From the NCBI GenBank assembly GCA_027315205.1, contig DAHUYM010000009.1:1-59165 (forward strand): DNA of 59,165 bases, in the 5' to 3' direction. Origin of the DNA: Leptospirillum sp. Lineage in GTDB: Bacteria > Nitrospirota > Leptospirillia > Leptospirillales > Leptospirillaceae. Under the pieces are notes generated by a model, which was not told the origin of the DNA, searched no databases, and was given only the letters and a program-made list of their open reading frames with translations. The translations under genes were made by a program, and so were the position numbers. Positions 17,256 through 27,011 of the stretch are shown here, one piece after another. How positions within the stretch are numbered: position 1 is the first letter of the stretch; every line of letters begins with the position of its first letter.

Positions 17256-20015
17256 ATGACGTCCGTCCCGAACGGGAACGGGCTCTGGCGTTCTCTCGGG
17301 AAGCGTCTCCTTCCGTTTCGGACCAGTCTTCTGGGTCTTCTCGTCCTTCTTCCCCTCTTCGGGACCCTCCACGCGTTTCACGATGCGGCCGAACGCCACC
17401 AACGGGACGTTCTGTACCGGTGGAACCGCACGGACTTCGATCTTCTGTCCGTCACCCGGGCGATTCACGTTTTGCCGCTCCCCACCCTTTTTTCGGAAGC
17501 GCCCCTTTCGCCCACCGATCTTCGGCGCCTGCAGGGATGGATCGTACAAAGCCGCGTCGCGCTCCAGGACCTGGAGAAATCCCGTCCGCTTCTGAACCGC
17601 TTCCAGACGAGCGAACTGGACCGCCTGGAAGCGCTCTTTCGCACCCTGAAGACCGTTTTGTCCCCCGTCCTTGTTCCCAAGACCTTTCCCCAGGGGCATG
17701 CAAAAGCCGGCCCTTCTCTCGATTTCATGTCCGTCTGGACCCTCGAACGCCAGATGAAAATGACGATCATCGCATTGTCCCTGTCCGTTCGAACCTCCCG
17801 GGAAACGGCCCAGAAAAATCTCTACGGCCTCGAAACGAACGCGGAGCGGGCCTACGGTGGTCTCCTCCTGGCCTTTCTGGCTCTCCTGATCGTCCTGGAC
17901 CGGCGCGAACTCACCCGGGCCAGGAAGAACGTCGCCGCCCGGGAATCTGAGCTCCGGGCCCTGTTTGACGCAATGACGGACGCGGTCGTGTATGCGGATG
18001 TACGAAGGACCGTCCGGTTCGTCAACCCGGCTGTCCTCCCGGTGTTCGGGTACCTCCCCGACGAGCTTGTCGGACAGTCCGCCGCGATTTTCTATGCCCG
18101 GTTCGACGATTTCGAGGAACAGGGCCGCCTGCGGTATCACCCGGACGCGCCGGATTCGGAGGAATGCTACGAGATGGCCTACCGGCGAAAAGACGGGAGC
18201 GTCTTCACCGGAGAAGCCCACGGAGCCCTTGTCCGGGACCCCGAAGGACAGGTCCGGGGTTTTATGGTGACCATACGGGACGTCACCCAAAGAAAGCAAA
18301 TGCTGGACTCGCTCTTTCGCGAGAAGGAGAAATGGTTTGTCACGTTGGGTTCCATCGGGGACGCCGTCATCACCACCGACGTCCGGGCCCGGGTGGAATA
18401 CATGAACCCTGTGGCGGAGAGCCTGACCGGGTGGCCCCTATCGGAAGCGGCGGGGCGACCAGTGTCCGACGTGTTCGACATCATCAACGAGATCACCCGC
18501 AATCCGCCGGAGAGCCCGGTCGAGAAAAGCCTCCGGCAGGGCACTGTCGTGGGTCTGGCCAACCACACCGTCCTCCGTCACAGAGCCGGCATCGAATACG
18601 CAATCGAGGATTCCGCGGCTCCGATCCGGGACAGTACGGAACACATCATCGGCTGCGTGATCGTCTTCCGGGACATCACCCAGAAGCGGAACCTCCTCCG
18701 CCAGGTGACCCGCCAGGCCAACTTCGACGCCCTGACGGACCTGCCCAACCGGTACCTCTTCCAGGACCGCCTGGCCCAGGCGATCGCGCAAGCCCACCGG
18801 CACGGACACCTCGTGGCCCTTCTCTACCTGGATCTGGACCATTTCAAGAAGATCAACGACACCCAGGGCCATCCGTTCGGCGATCGGGTCTTGCAGGAAA
18901 CCGCCCGTCGCCTTCGCGCCGTCGTCCGGGAAAGCGACACGGTCGCCCGCCTGGGCGGCGACGAGTTCACGATCCTGGCCGGAGACATCGGGAATCGGGA
19001 CAACGTGTCCCTGTTCGCCCAAAAGGTCTTGGAAGCGATCGCCCGGCCCATGTCGGTGGACGGACAGGAAAGTTTCCTGACCGTCAGCATCGGGGTCGCC
19101 GTGTACCCCGACGACGGGACCACCACGACGGCCCTGGTCCGCAACGCCGATATCGCCATGTACCAGGCGAAGGAAAAAGGCCGGAACACCCTCCAGTTTT
19201 TCTCCCCTGCGATGAATGTCCGGTTGCGGGAGCGAATGTCCCTCGAAAACCACCTTCACAACGCCATGGAACGGGAGGAGTTTCAGTTGGTCTACCAGCC
19301 GATCCTGGATCTTGCTCTCGGAAAGACCGTCGCCGTGGAAGCGCTGATTCGCTGGCATCATCCCCAGCAGGGGGTCATCCCCCCTAACCGGTTCATCCCG
19401 ATGGCCGAGGAGAACGGCCTTATTCTTCCGCTCGGGGAGTGGGTCCTTGAGACGGCCTGCCGACAGGCCCAGGAATGGCGGGAACAGGGGATGCCGCCCC
19501 TTAGACTGACGGTCAACGTGTCGATCCGGCAGCTGATGCATGGGGATCTCCCGAAGCAGGTCGAACGGTGCCTGCACCTGACCGGGCTGGCTCCGAACCT
19601 CCTGGAACTGGAGTTGACCGAAAGCGTGTTCCTTCAGAATACCGAGAAGGTCCTGGAATCCCTGGCGGATCTCCGCCGTTTGGGGGTCCGGTTGTCGATC
19701 GACGACTTCGGGACGGGCTATTCGTCGTTAAGCTACCTGAGCCATTTCCATGTCCACACGCTGAAAATCGACGGTTCGTTCATCGAGGGCATCGGCACGC
19801 ATCCGACCAACACGGCAATCGTCACGGCCATTCTCACGCTGGCCAATGCGATGTCCCTGGAGGTCGTGGCCGAAGGCGTCGAAACCGTGGATCAGTACCG
19901 GTTCCTGAAGGACCAGGGGTGTCCTCTCGGGCAGGGGTACTTCTTCTCGAAGCCCGTTTGCCCCTCCGAGATACCGGACATTCTGGCGCGGGGCTTCGAC
20001 CCCGGGGGGACGTGA
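17256..20015 (+). CDS. Membrane GGDEF-EAL protein with two PAS domains
   Basis: A 919-residue cyclic-di-GMP protein. Order: a membrane helix at residues about 22-40, a periplasmic sensor region to about 198, a second helix to about 215, PAS at about 229-345, PAS at about 358-475, GGDEF around 566 and EAL around 693. The GGDEF motif (RLGGDEF) is intact, and an I-site RESD lies five residues before it, so product inhibition is expected. The EAL domain keeps VEALIRW, the LTES motif and DDFGTGYSSL, so phosphodiesterase activity is also possible. Which activity dominates cannot be told. The ATG at 17256 follows AGAGGT. The gene is complete although its flanks are full of relics. Confidence 0.95.
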   Translation: MTSVPNGNGLWRSLGKRLLPFRTSLLGLLVLLPLFGTLHAFHDAAERHQRDVLYRWNRTDFDLLSVTRAIHVLPLPTLFSEAPLSPTDLRRLQGWIVQSRVALQDLEKSRPLLNRFQTSELDRLEALFRTLKTVLSPVLVPKTFPQGHAKAGPSLDFMSVWTLERQMKMTIIALSLSVRTSRETAQKNLYGLETNAERAYGGLLLAFLALLIVLDRRELTRARKNVAARESELRALFDAMTDAVVYADVRRTVRFVNPAVLPVFGYLPDELVGQSAAIFYARFDDFEEQGRLRYHPDAPDSEECYEMAYRRKDGSVFTGEAHGALVRDPEGQVRGFMVTIRDVTQRKQMLDSLFREKEKWFVTLGSIGDAVITTDVRARVEYMNPVAESLTGWPLSEAAGRPVSDVFDIINEITRNPPESPVEKSLRQGTVVGLANHTVLRHRAGIEYAIEDSAAPIRDSTEHIIGCVIVFRDITQKRNLLRQVTRQANFDALTDLPNRYLFQDRLAQAIAQAHRHGHLVALLYLDLDHFKKINDTQGHPFGDRVLQETARRLRAVVRESDTVARLGGDEFTILAGDIGNRDNVSLFAQKVLEAIARPMSVDGQESFLTVSIGVAVYPDDGTTTTALVRNADIAMYQAKEKGRNTLQFFSPAMNVRLRERMSLENHLHNAMEREEFQLVYQPILDLALGKTVAVEALIRWHHPQQGVIPPNRFIPMAEENGLILPLGEWVLETACRQAQEWREQGMPPLRLTVNVSIRQLMHGDLPKQVERCLHLTGLAPNLLELELTESVFLQNTEKVLESLADLRRLGVRLSIDDFGTGYSSLSYLSHFHVHTLKIDGSFIEGIGTHPTNTAIVTAILTLANAMSLEVVAEGVETVDQYRFLKDQGCPLGQGYFFSKPVCPSEIPDILARGFDPGGT

Positions 20016-20022
20016 CGGCCCT

Positions 20023-20432
20023 TTCGGCTTCAGCTACAACGCGCAGACGGGAACCCCTTCCGCCGTGACCGGCTCCCCGTTTTCGGCCGGCTCCCACCCG
20101 CTCCACCTGGCGATCGACACCCTCAACCATTTCGTCTTTCTCCCGCATCCCGGGTTCGGTACCCTCTCTGTGTTCAGCTACAATGCCAGTACCGGAGTCG
20201 CTTCGGTGGTGAGCGGTTCCCCTTTTTCCGGTGGCGGCATCAACAGCCCGTACGATGCGGCAGTCGACACCACGACCACCTCGTGTTTGTCACCGACGAC
20301 ACGACCAGCGGTTCTCTGTCGGTGTTCAGCGACAATCTAGCCTCTGGCGCTCTCACGCCCGTATCGGGGTCCCCGTTTCCATCCGGCAGCTTGAACGACC
20401 CGGTGGGTGTCGCGGTCGACACGACGCACAAC
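20023..20432 (+). pseudogene. Lactonase/YVTN-type beta-propeller remnant
   Basis: Starting just after the GGDEF-EAL stop, one frame reads FSYNAQTGTPSAV, then TGSPFSAGSHPLHLAIDTLN and SYNASTGVASVVSGSPFSGG. A one-base shift near 20278 continues as FVTDDTTSGSLSVFSDN and SGALTPVSGSPF. These are three successive blades with the recurring SGSPF and AxDxxxxFVF patterns of secreted lactonase-like propellers. No start codon, signal peptide or remaining blades are present, and the frame is broken. Confidence 0.7.
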
Positions 20433-20434
20433 TC

Positions 20435-20665
20435 TTCAGAGGTCCCGTTGAAAGGACAGAAGAAAACGGTCTTCTAAAACGCTCTCAAGTTATGATGGAC
20501 AAGATCCTTAGGTTCTCGAAGGAAAAGATCAAAGACCGAATTGGAAAAATGGACCCGGGAACGTTGGTAGAAATAGACCGTGCGCTCGCTTTGTGGATGG
20601 GGGATAGGGCAGGGGTAGAATTTTCATGCAGTGAAACGTTCAGGGAAGAGAACCGCCTGAACTAA
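20435..20665 (+). pseudogene. C-terminal remnant of a MazF/PemK toxin
   Basis: The frame reads PVERTEENGLLKRSQVMMDK, then DRIGKMDPGTLVEIDRALALWMG. This is the C-terminal half of a MazF toxin (P-x-x-ENGL-x-K-x-SQV-x-VDK, then a final helix with RALALFLG). The N-terminal half is absent and the frame runs in from unrelated propeller DNA. This subtype normally partners DUF3018 antitoxins such as the orphan at 15774. It is not expected to be made or active. Confidence 0.7.
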
Positions 20666-21354
20666 GTTCCGGGAAAACCGCAGGAAGCAATTCCCCTGCC
20701 GGGTGAAACCCTCCGGCAGATCCGGATCAAAGGGAATCAGTCCACCCATCCGGAGGTGCTTTGTGGCACCGGCCGGATTCTCCCCGTGTCGGCATTCCAT
20801 GATGTCATTCTGGATGTCGTGGACGGGACGCCGGTCATGCGCGCCGGTCCTTCCAAAACGAAAAGAGGCATTGTTTCCGGATCTGGACTGGGAATGAGAG
20901 AGCGTTTTCGACGAACGCAAAGTCCGGCTTTCGAATGTGATCCTTGCCTTAAACGACGCGCTGGGAGATGAGTGCGATTCCGGGGATGAGTGGGAATGTC
21001 CGACTGTAGAAGGGATCTCGAGCACGAAGGGTTCGAGAAGATGAAGTCCGGCTCCCCGAACGCCTCGACTTCGCGTGTTTCGATCTCGGGGGTATAAACC
21101 CCGACGAATCGGATGAAGATATGAGTGATCCCCCACAAAAAAGTGGGCGTCAGGGACGATTCTATGGAGAGCTTGCCCCGCCGGAGGGCTGTTCGAGCCG
21201 AAAACGTCATAAAGATGAGTCTCGGGCCAGTCCCCATGACAATCCGCAACTTGCCGACGCGAAGGGTCTTTCAATTTTTCCAAATCCTCTCCTGAACAGA
21301 TTCGACCGGACAGGGCGTATGAAACGTCGCCTTCCGACTGTCGATGTCCTTAAT
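20666..21354. other. Dark 690-bp stretch; no gene recognised
   Basis: Open frames exist on both strands. One minus-strand stretch (about 21000-21190) translates to a plausible hydrophobic segment (FLWGITHIFIRFVGVYTPEI). None matches a family I know, and start codons and ribosome sites are poor. It may contain another decayed gene. Confidence 0.35.
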
Positions 21355-21981
21355 TTACTGCCGGGCATTCTGGATGTTCCCGAGCCACGCCGAGATGAAT
21401 CCCTTGATCGGGACCTCATCGGGAGAGTCAAGGGCCAGAAGACGTGTCCACGCGGTCAGGACAATCGGTTTCGTGATGTTCGGATTGGGGGCTACCACCA
21501 CCCCCTTGCCTTCCTCGAGTCCGAGGGAGGGGGCATAGGTGTCGAACGATTGTGCGATTTTCTTGAGAGATGCGATCCAGTCCGGGCAGGAACAATGGTA
21601 TTGGATCAGGATATTCCCATGTTCGAGGAGGTGGACCTGGATATAGGGCGGAAGGGGGCTCTCCGGAAAATAGGAATCGATGAACTCTTCCCTGTGGGGT
21701 CCTGAGGTCGGCGGGTTCGAGTTGTATTCAAAGGACTTGAGCTTGTCGAGGTCCCAATGGTCGTGCCCTTGGGAAGGATAGAAGACGCCTGGATGGGATT
21801 CTTCGCTGGAGGCTGTCTCCGTATGCCCTGTCGTTTGTGTCTGGGGTGCGGATGACGCTTTGGGTTCGTGGGCTTTTTTCTGGTACCCGACATAGAACAG
21901 GAAGATCGTCACGATAAAAAGGACCAGGAACAACGGCCATTTTCCGCGCAACGAGGATTTTTGAGGTTGGGTGCCGGCCAT
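21355..21981 (-). CDS. DUF3105 membrane-anchored protein
   Basis: A 208-residue protein. One N-terminal membrane helix (about residues 14-34) is followed by a polar linker and a DUF3105 domain with the marks YNSNPPTSGPH near residue 88, then VHLLEHGNILIQYHC. The domain therefore faces the periplasm. Function of the family is unknown. AAAGGAAGG precedes the ATG at 21981. It lies 116 bp after thiE on the same strand and may be the last gene of the long housekeeping cluster or have its own promoter. Confidence 0.85.
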   Translation of the reverse strand: MAGTQPQKSSLRGKWPLFLVLFIVTIFLFYVGYQKKAHEPKASSAPQTQTTGHTETASSEESHPGVFYPSQGHDHWDLDKLKSFEYNSNPPTSGPHREEFIDSYFPESPLPPYIQVHLLEHGNILIQYHCSCPDWIASLKKIAQSFDTYAPSLGLEEGKGVVVAPNPNITKPIVLTAWTRLLALDSPDEVPIKGFISAWLGNIQNARQ

Positions 21982-22097
21982 TAATAATGCCTTCCTTTCG
22001 GTGGAATAGGGTTCAGGATGATGAGGGCGGAACCGGACCTCGCTTTAATAAGGGAAACGGTCAACAGGTTCCATTATCGCCGCAGCGCCGGAGATGT

Positions 22098-22706
22098 TCA
22101 ATCCGCGAGGAAGGACTGCAGAACCGCAACAGGATCTCCCGCATGGGTCAGCGCGCCCGACACCGCAAGGGTGGCCGCCCCTTCACCGAAGAGGGAGGTT
22201 TTGTCCCCGGGACGGATTCCGCCGATGGCGACGATAGGAAGGGAGGTCAATTTCCGGCTTTCCCGAACGGCGCCCACCCCGCGAGGTTCGATTCCGGTGT
22301 CTTTGGTGGACGTGGCAAAAATGGGGCCGACTCCCAGGTAGTCGGGGCTGAACAAAAGGGCCCGGCGGATCTCGTATTCGTTGTGGGTCGAGATCCCAAG
22401 GTGGGACGGCGGTTTTCGGAAGAGTCGGACCGAAGGAAGATCGTTCTGCCCCAGGTGGACTCCGTCCGCTCCGGCGAGAAGCGCAATGTCCGGACGATCG
22501 TTCACGGTGAACAATGTCCCGGTTTCGCGCATGAGACTCCTCAGGCGATCGGCCATCTCGAGGCGGAAACGGTCGGAAAGATTTTTTTCACGGTACTGGA
22601 ACCAGGGCAATCCGGCCCGGCAGAGACGTTCTACGAATACGAAAAACGACTGGGGGGCGGGGAAGTCCTGGGTACCGGACAGATAGACGATCCTGGGGAA
22701 CGTCAT
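22098..22706 (-). CDS. thiE: Thiamine-phosphate synthase
   Basis: A 202-residue TIM-barrel enzyme that joins hydroxymethylpyrimidine diphosphate and a thiazole phosphate to thiamine phosphate. Marks in order: [10 protein letters not shown] (diphosphate-binding Arg-Glu-Lys), [20 protein letters not shown] with [16 protein letters not shown], and the C-terminal phosphate loop [10 protein letters not shown]. The ATG overlaps the accC stop by four bases, so translation is probably coupled to fatty-acid genes, an unusual partnership. No TPP riboswitch is visible nearby, as expected for an internal gene. Confidence 0.93.
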   Translation of the reverse strand: MTFPRIVYLSGTQDFPAPQSFFVFVERLCRAGLPWFQYREKNLSDRFRLEMADRLRSLMRETGTLFTVNDRPDIALLAGADGVHLGQNDLPSVRLFRKPPSHLGISTHNEYEIRRALLFSPDYLGVGPIFATSTKDTGIEPRGVGAVRESRKLTSLPIVAIGGIRPGDKTSLFGEGAATLAVSGALTHAGDPVAVLQSFLAD

Positions 22707-24088
22707 GGTTCTGGTTTCGTTTCCGCCTCCTTAAGGCGACGGGCCAGAAGGGGTTCTACAGACCCTGTTGAATACTGGCCCTTTCGGAAGTCAGGATCAT
22801 GGAGGAGGTAAAGGTGGAATGGGATCGTCGTCTTGATCCCTTCCACGGCGAATTCCGATAGGGCGCGTTCCATGCGGGCCAGGGCTTCGTCACGGTTCTT
22901 CCCCGTCACGATAAGTTTGGCGATCAGGCTGTCGTAGTGGGAAGGGACGTTGGCCCCTTCAAAGAAGGCTGTATCAACACGGACTCCCGGTCCTCCGGGA
23001 AGCCGGAACAATTTGATGGTCCCGGGGGAAGGGGAGAAGGTCCACGGGTCTTCGGCGTTGATACGGCATTCGATGGCATGGCCCGAAGGTTTGCCCGGGG
23101 CTTCGATCGGCTTTCCCGCCGCGATCCGGATCTGGGCCTTGACCAGGTCGTATCCGAACAATGTTTCGGTCACCGGGTGCTCGACCTGGATGCGGGTGTT
23201 CATTTCGATGAAGAAGAAGTTTCTTTTGTCGTCGACCAGGAATTCGATCGTTCCCGCATTGACATAATCCGCCGACTTGGCAGCCCGGATCGCGGCCTCG
23301 CTCATTTCGTTCCGGAGCTTGGTAGTCAGGAACGGGGACGGTGCCTCCTCGAGGAGTTTCTGGTGTCGTCGCTGGATGGAGCAGTCCCGTTCGCCCAAAG
23401 CATAGAATTTTCCGCGGCCGTCCGAAAGAATCTGGATTTCCACATGCCGGGGGTTGATAAAGTATTTCTCGATGTAAACTTCCTTCGAGCCGAAGGCTTG
23501 GTAGGCTTCCGTCTGTGCGGCCTGGTACGCGTTCGGGAAATCCCCTTCGTGCTGGACGATCCGCATCCCCCGGCCCCCTCCTCCCGCCGAAGCCTTGATG
23601 ATGACGGGAAAGCCGATATCCCGGGCCAGAACGATCGCTTCCTCTTCGCTTGCGACAGCGCCTTCGCTCCCTGGGACGACCGGAACTCCCGTTTCGCGCA
23701 TCAGGGACTTTGCACGGGCCTTGTCTCCCATGAGGGTGATGCTTTCAGGGGACGGGCCGATGAAAACGACGCCCGCGGATTGGCAGATTTCCGCAAAATG
23801 GGCGTTTTCAGACAGGAAGCCATACCCCGGATGGATCGCTTCGGCCTGTGTGATTTCGGCGGCACTGATGATGTTCGGGATGTTCCGGTAACTCAGGTTC
23901 GTTTCCGGCGGGCCGACGCAGATGGCCTCGTCCGCCATCTGGACATGGAGGGCTTCCCGGTCGGCGGTGGAATAGATCGCGACCGTGCGGATCCCGAGTT
24001 CGCGGCACGCCCTGATGACCCGGACCGCGATTTCTCCCCGGTTCGCCACCAGGATTTTTCGAAAGGGAAGAGGGTTCATTTTCGGCAC
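22703..24088 (-). CDS. accC: Acetyl-CoA carboxylase, biotin carboxylase subunit
   Basis: A 461-residue ATP-grasp enzyme that carboxylates biotin on AccB. It shows [16 protein letters not shown] near the N-terminus, the glycine loop [12 protein letters not shown], the EKYF and HVEIQ segments, [12 protein letters not shown] and the catalytic [16 protein letters not shown]. The length is normal (about 450). The start is the GTG at 24088, which overlaps the accB stop with GAGG five bases before; an ATG at 24079 is the alternative. It forms accB-accC with the gene upstream. The carboxyltransferase genes accA and accD are not in the window. Confidence 0.97.
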   Translation of the reverse strand: MPKMNPLPFRKILVANRGEIAVRVIRACRELGIRTVAIYSTADREALHVQMADEAICVGPPETNLSYRNIPNIISAAEITQAEAIHPGYGFLSENAHFAEICQSAGVVFIGPSPESITLMGDKARAKSLMRETGVPVVPGSEGAVASEEEAIVLARDIGFPVIIKASAGGGGRGMRIVQHEGDFPNAYQAAQTEAYQAFGSKEVYIEKYFINPRHVEIQILSDGRGKFYALGERDCSIQRRHQKLLEEAPSPFLTTKLRNEMSEAAIRAAKSADYVNAGTIEFLVDDKRNFFFIEMNTRIQVEHPVTETLFGYDLVKAQIRIAAGKPIEAPGKPSGHAIECRINAEDPWTFSPSPGTIKLFRLPGGPGVRVDTAFFEGANVPSHYDSLIAKLIVTGKNRDEALARMERALSEFAVEGIKTTIPFHLYLLHDPDFRKGQYSTGSVEPLLARRLKEAETKPEP

Positions 24089-24555
24089 TAGGCCTCGGGG
24101 GAGAGTTCGATCTCGATCAGCGGCGTGCCGAACTCAACTGCCTGGCCGTTTTCCAGGAGGATGGCCCGTACAATGCCGTCGAATTCGGATTCGATCTCGT
24201 TCATCAGTTTCATGGCTTCGATGATGCAGAGGATCTGGCCTTTTTGGACCGGAGCTCCCACATCGACATACGGGGAAGTATCGGGCGACGGGGCCCGAAA
24301 AAAAGTGCCGACGATCGGAGCCGTGATGACCCTGGTATTGGCAGCCGGTGTGCGGTCGGCCGGGGAGGGGGTCGTATAGATCCTGGCCATGCCTTCCTGG
24401 GGGGTCAGGGCTGCGGAAGGCAGCCGGCCTCCTTCGGCGACGAGCAAAGGGGACTTTTGGATCTTTATCCGGACGCCGTCCCGCTCAAGTTCGAAAACCG
24501 TGATATTGGTCCCCTGGAGCAGGGCCAGGATTTCCCGAATTTCCTCATTGTTCAT
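24088..24555 (-). CDS. accB: Biotin carboxyl carrier protein of acetyl-CoA carboxylase
   Basis: A 155-residue carrier. The N-terminal helix (residues 1-30) is followed by a flexible Ala/Pro/Thr-rich linker (about 40-75) and the biotinyl domain. Lys116 in [11 protein letters not shown] is the biotin attachment site. It passes carboxyl groups between AccC and the carboxyltransferase. It lies 10 bp after efp on the same strand and is coupled to accC. The efp-accB-accC order is common in bacteria. Confidence 0.96.
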   Translation of the reverse strand: MNNEEIREILALLQGTNITVFELERDGVRIKIQKSPLLVAEGGRLPSAALTPQEGMARIYTTPSPADRTPAANTRVITAPIVGTFFRAPSPDTSPYVDVGAPVQKGQILCIIEAMKLMNEIESEFDGIVRAILLENGQAVEFGTPLIEIELSPEA

Positions 24556-24565
24556 GAATCAAACC

Positions 24566-25141
24566 TCATGAAGCCGCCTTGACCCGTTCGATGTAGTCCC
24601 CGGTACGGGTGTCGACCTTGATGATATCCCCTTCCTGCAGGTGGAAGGGAACCTTCACGACAGCACCCGTCTCGAGCTTTGCGGGCTTGTTTCCTCCGGA
24701 CGCCGTATCGCCCTTCCGGGCCGGATCGGTTTCGACGATCTTCAGGTCGACGAAGAGGGGAAGGTCGACCGCGATCGGTTTCCCCTTGTAATAGAGGATA
24801 TTGGCGACCATCTGTTCCTTGAGATAGAGGGTGCGGTCCCCCAGTTCCCCCTTGGTCAGGGACACCTGTTCGTAGTTTTCCGTATCCATGAAATAGTAGT
24901 CGGTACCTTCCGAATACAGGAACTGCATCGATTTTTCCTCGATGTCCGGTTCGTCGAATTTTTCTCCGGAACGAAAGGTCCTGTCGATCACATTTCCGTA
25001 CTTGAGGCTCTTGAGTCGCGTGCGAACGAATGCTCCGCCTTTTCCAGGTTTGACATGCTGGAATTCGACGATAATGTAGGGTTCCCCGTCAAGTTCAAGC
25101 CGGGCCCCGTTTCGAAACTCATTGGTGACGATAACACCCAT
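24566..25141 (-). CDS. efp: Translation elongation factor P
   Basis: A 191-residue factor that relieves ribosome stalling at proline runs. It has the three-domain EF-P layout with the loop HVKPGKGGAFVR, where Lys34 is the residue that is lysylated or otherwise modified in many bacteria, and the tail GDIIKVDTRTGDYIERV. GGGAG precedes the ATG at 25141. No epmA, epmB or earP-type modification gene is near; Lys rather than Arg at position 34 argues against the rhamnosylated type. Confidence 0.96.
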   Translation of the reverse strand: MGVIVTNEFRNGARLELDGEPYIIVEFQHVKPGKGGAFVRTRLKSLKYGNVIDRTFRSGEKFDEPDIEEKSMQFLYSEGTDYYFMDTENYEQVSLTKGELGDRTLYLKEQMVANILYYKGKPIAVDLPLFVDLKIVETDPARKGDTASGGNKPAKLETGAVVKVPFHLQEGDIIKVDTRTGDYIERVKAAS

Positions 25142-25197
25142 GTATTCAACTCCCGTGACGATCGATGGACGATGTGCTGCCCCTTGCAGGGCATTTT

Positions 25198-25674
25198 CTA
25201 TGCGAAGGGTTCCCTCTTCCCCATGCTTCCGGCGGAACGAACCTTCAGGACCAGACCCCTCAATCCAAGTTGGTAGCCGTATGGTCCGAACCCCGACAGC
25301 ACTCCCGCGGCGATGTCGCTGATATAGCTTTTGTGGCGAAACGGTTCCCGGTTGTCAATGTTCGTGATGTGGACCTCTACGACGGGACGGGCGGCAGAGA
25401 GGAACGCATCCCTCAGGGCGATACTGGTGTGCGTGTAGGCGCCGAGATTGGCAAGAAATCCGTCGACCCCCTCATCGACGGCCCGATGGATCCTGTCGAC
25501 GAGGGCGCCTTCGTGACTGCTCTGGAAGAAGGAGATTTCGATGTCGAGTTCCCGTGCAAGTTCGGAGAGACCGGATTCGATATCCCCAAGGGTACCTGTT
25601 CCGTAGACGGAAGGTTCACGCGATCCCAGCCGGTCAAGGTTTGGGCCATTCAAGACCAGAACCCGCACTTTCAT
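25198..25674 (-). CDS. aroQ: 3-Dehydroquinate dehydratase, type II
   Basis: A 158-residue enzyme of the shikimate pathway that dehydrates 3-dehydroquinate to 3-dehydroshikimate as a dodecamer. Marks in order: VLNGPNLDRLGSREPSVYGT (with the catalytic Tyr), SSHEGALVDRIH, LANLGAYTHTSIALRDAF, and VEVHITNIDNREPFRHKSYI containing the catalytic His and substrate-binding residues. Length is normal. The ATG overlaps the end of the TPR gene by four bases. efp follows 56 bp downstream, an arrangement seen in many genomes. Confidence 0.96.
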   Translation of the reverse strand: MKVRVLVLNGPNLDRLGSREPSVYGTGTLGDIESGLSELARELDIEISFFQSSHEGALVDRIHRAVDEGVDGFLANLGAYTHTSIALRDAFLSAARPVVEVHITNIDNREPFRHKSYISDIAAGVLSGFGPYGYQLGLRGLVLKVRSAGSMGKREPFA

Positions 25675-27011
25675 GTGTGAGAAGAGCTCCGGGGAGAGAT
25701 GCCCAGTTCCTGTTGGATGATCATTCTACACCGGCCGATATTGGCGTTGGGCCGAAGCCAGAGGAAGAGTCCTCCCCCTGTGGGACTTTGATTGACAAAA
25801 TACAGAATGCTCCGTTCAAGCCAGATGAAGCCATCCACGGGAGTCCCTTGTCCCAGAGAGAGGGCCAGCTCGTGCAGATGGCGGAGGAGTTCCACCCCTT
25901 CGGCGGCCAGAATTTCGCTATTTTCATCACCTCCCGGCTGGTCGGAAAGCAAAAGACCATTTTCGGAGGCCATTATGATGCCGAGAAGATCCCGGAAAAG
26001 GCGATCCTTGAGGCGTCCGATCAAATCGTCGGGGCTTTCGATCCGGTGTGACAGGAACGGTTCAGGGACCGGGCGCTCTTCGGGCGTAAGAACAGTTCCT
26101 GCGACCGTCGGCGGAGTCGGCGCGACGGTTACGGGTTCTTCATCCATTAAGATCTTGGGTTTGGCAACCGGCATGATCTTCTGCGGCTCCGGAGCCTTTG
26201 CGGGAGGAGCGGACGGGACCGTTTCGTCCAGAGGAGCATGGGATTTGGCGCGTTCGAACTTTTCCTTGAGTCGCTCTTCCCGGGGGTCTTTCTCGAGGAG
26301 GGCTCCGTAGATTTTCTCGGCCTGGGCATAACGCTTCTGGGCCATGAAAAGGTCCCCCATCGTCTCGGTTTGGGGGATCAGGTTCATCAGGTCGTTCTCG
26401 TCTTCATACGCTTCCGCCGGTTCGCTCGGTTCGACTGCGGGAGCTTCCTGCACGAGGTCCATGACGGGTTTTTCGGGTTCGGGCTCTTCGAGAGAGAGGG
26501 GCTCCAGTTCGAGAGGCTCTTGTATCGCGACGGAAGAAGGGGCCGGTGGAGGGGGGAGGACGGAATCGGGTTCCGCTTCTCCAACCGTTTCCGCGACAGG
26601 TTCTTCCTCGGGCGATCCGTCGATCTTTTTTTTCAGATTGAGGAGTTCCGGATCGTTCGGCGAAAGCGACAGGGCCACGGAAAAGGCTTCCCTGGTTTTG
26701 TCGTCGTTGCCCTTCTGAAAGTACAAGAGGGCCAAATTTTTCTGTGCGATGAGGTTGTCGGGAATGGTACGGGTGACGAACTCGAAGTTCTTGATAGCTT
26801 CGTCGATGTCGCCGTGTTCCTTCTGCACCTGTCCGAGAGTGATACGGGCTGCCAGGTAATACGGGTAAAACTCGACGCCGCGCGCTAACAAAGGCAGAGC
26901 CTTGCCCGTGTCCCCTTTCTCCAGATAGGCCTCGGCCAACTGCAGGAAGGAACGGCTTTTGGGATTGGCCTCTAGACGCTCCTCGAGCGCCGCGATCTCT
27001 TCAGGTGTCAT
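25671..27011 (-). CDS. TPR protein with C-terminal roadblock/LC7-like domain
   Basis: A 446-residue protein from the ATG at 27011; an in-frame ATG at 27107 would add 32 residues without clear homology. Residues about 1-130 are tetratricopeptide repeats (SFLQLAEAYLEKGDTGKALP, then AARITLGQVQKEHGD). A long acidic Pro/Glu-rich linker carries one further TPR near residue 220. The last 115 residues (from DDLIGRLKDRL) resemble a roadblock/LC7 fold, with GIIMASENGLLLSD and LAAEGVELLRHLHELALS. Such domains act as small GTPase partners, but no GTPase gene is adjacent. It probably scaffolds a cytoplasmic complex. The ribosome site is weak. Confidence 0.75.
   Translation of the reverse strand: MTPEEIAALEERLEANPKSRSFLQLAEAYLEKGDTGKALPLLARGVEFYPYYLAARITLGQVQKEHGDIDEAIKNFEFVTRTIPDNLIAQKNLALLYFQKGNDDKTREAFSVALSLSPNDPELLNLKKKIDGSPEEEPVAETVGEAEPDSVLPPPPAPSSVAIQEPLELEPLSLEEPEPEKPVMDLVQEAPAVEPSEPAEAYEDENDLMNLIPQTETMGDLFMAQKRYAQAEKIYGALLEKDPREERLKEKFERAKSHAPLDETVPSAPPAKAPEPQKIMPVAKPKILMDEEPVTVAPTPPTVAGTVLTPEERPVPEPFLSHRIESPDDLIGRLKDRLFRDLLGIIMASENGLLLSDQPGGDENSEILAAEGVELLRHLHELALSLGQGTPVDGFIWLERSILYFVNQSPTGGGLFLWLRPNANIGRCRMIIQQELGISPRSSSHT

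Noticed and set aside
17112-18299. A 395-codon minus-strand frame opposite the GGDEF-EAL gene
   Set aside because: It overlaps the PAS coding region entirely and shows no recognisable domains.
22098-22706. A TPP riboswitch controlling thiE
   Set aside because: thiE overlaps accC and has no leader; no THI-box-like motif is nearby.
22937-24091. A 384-codon plus-strand frame opposite accC
   Set aside because: It is the antisense shadow of a highly conserved gene; no start site or homology.
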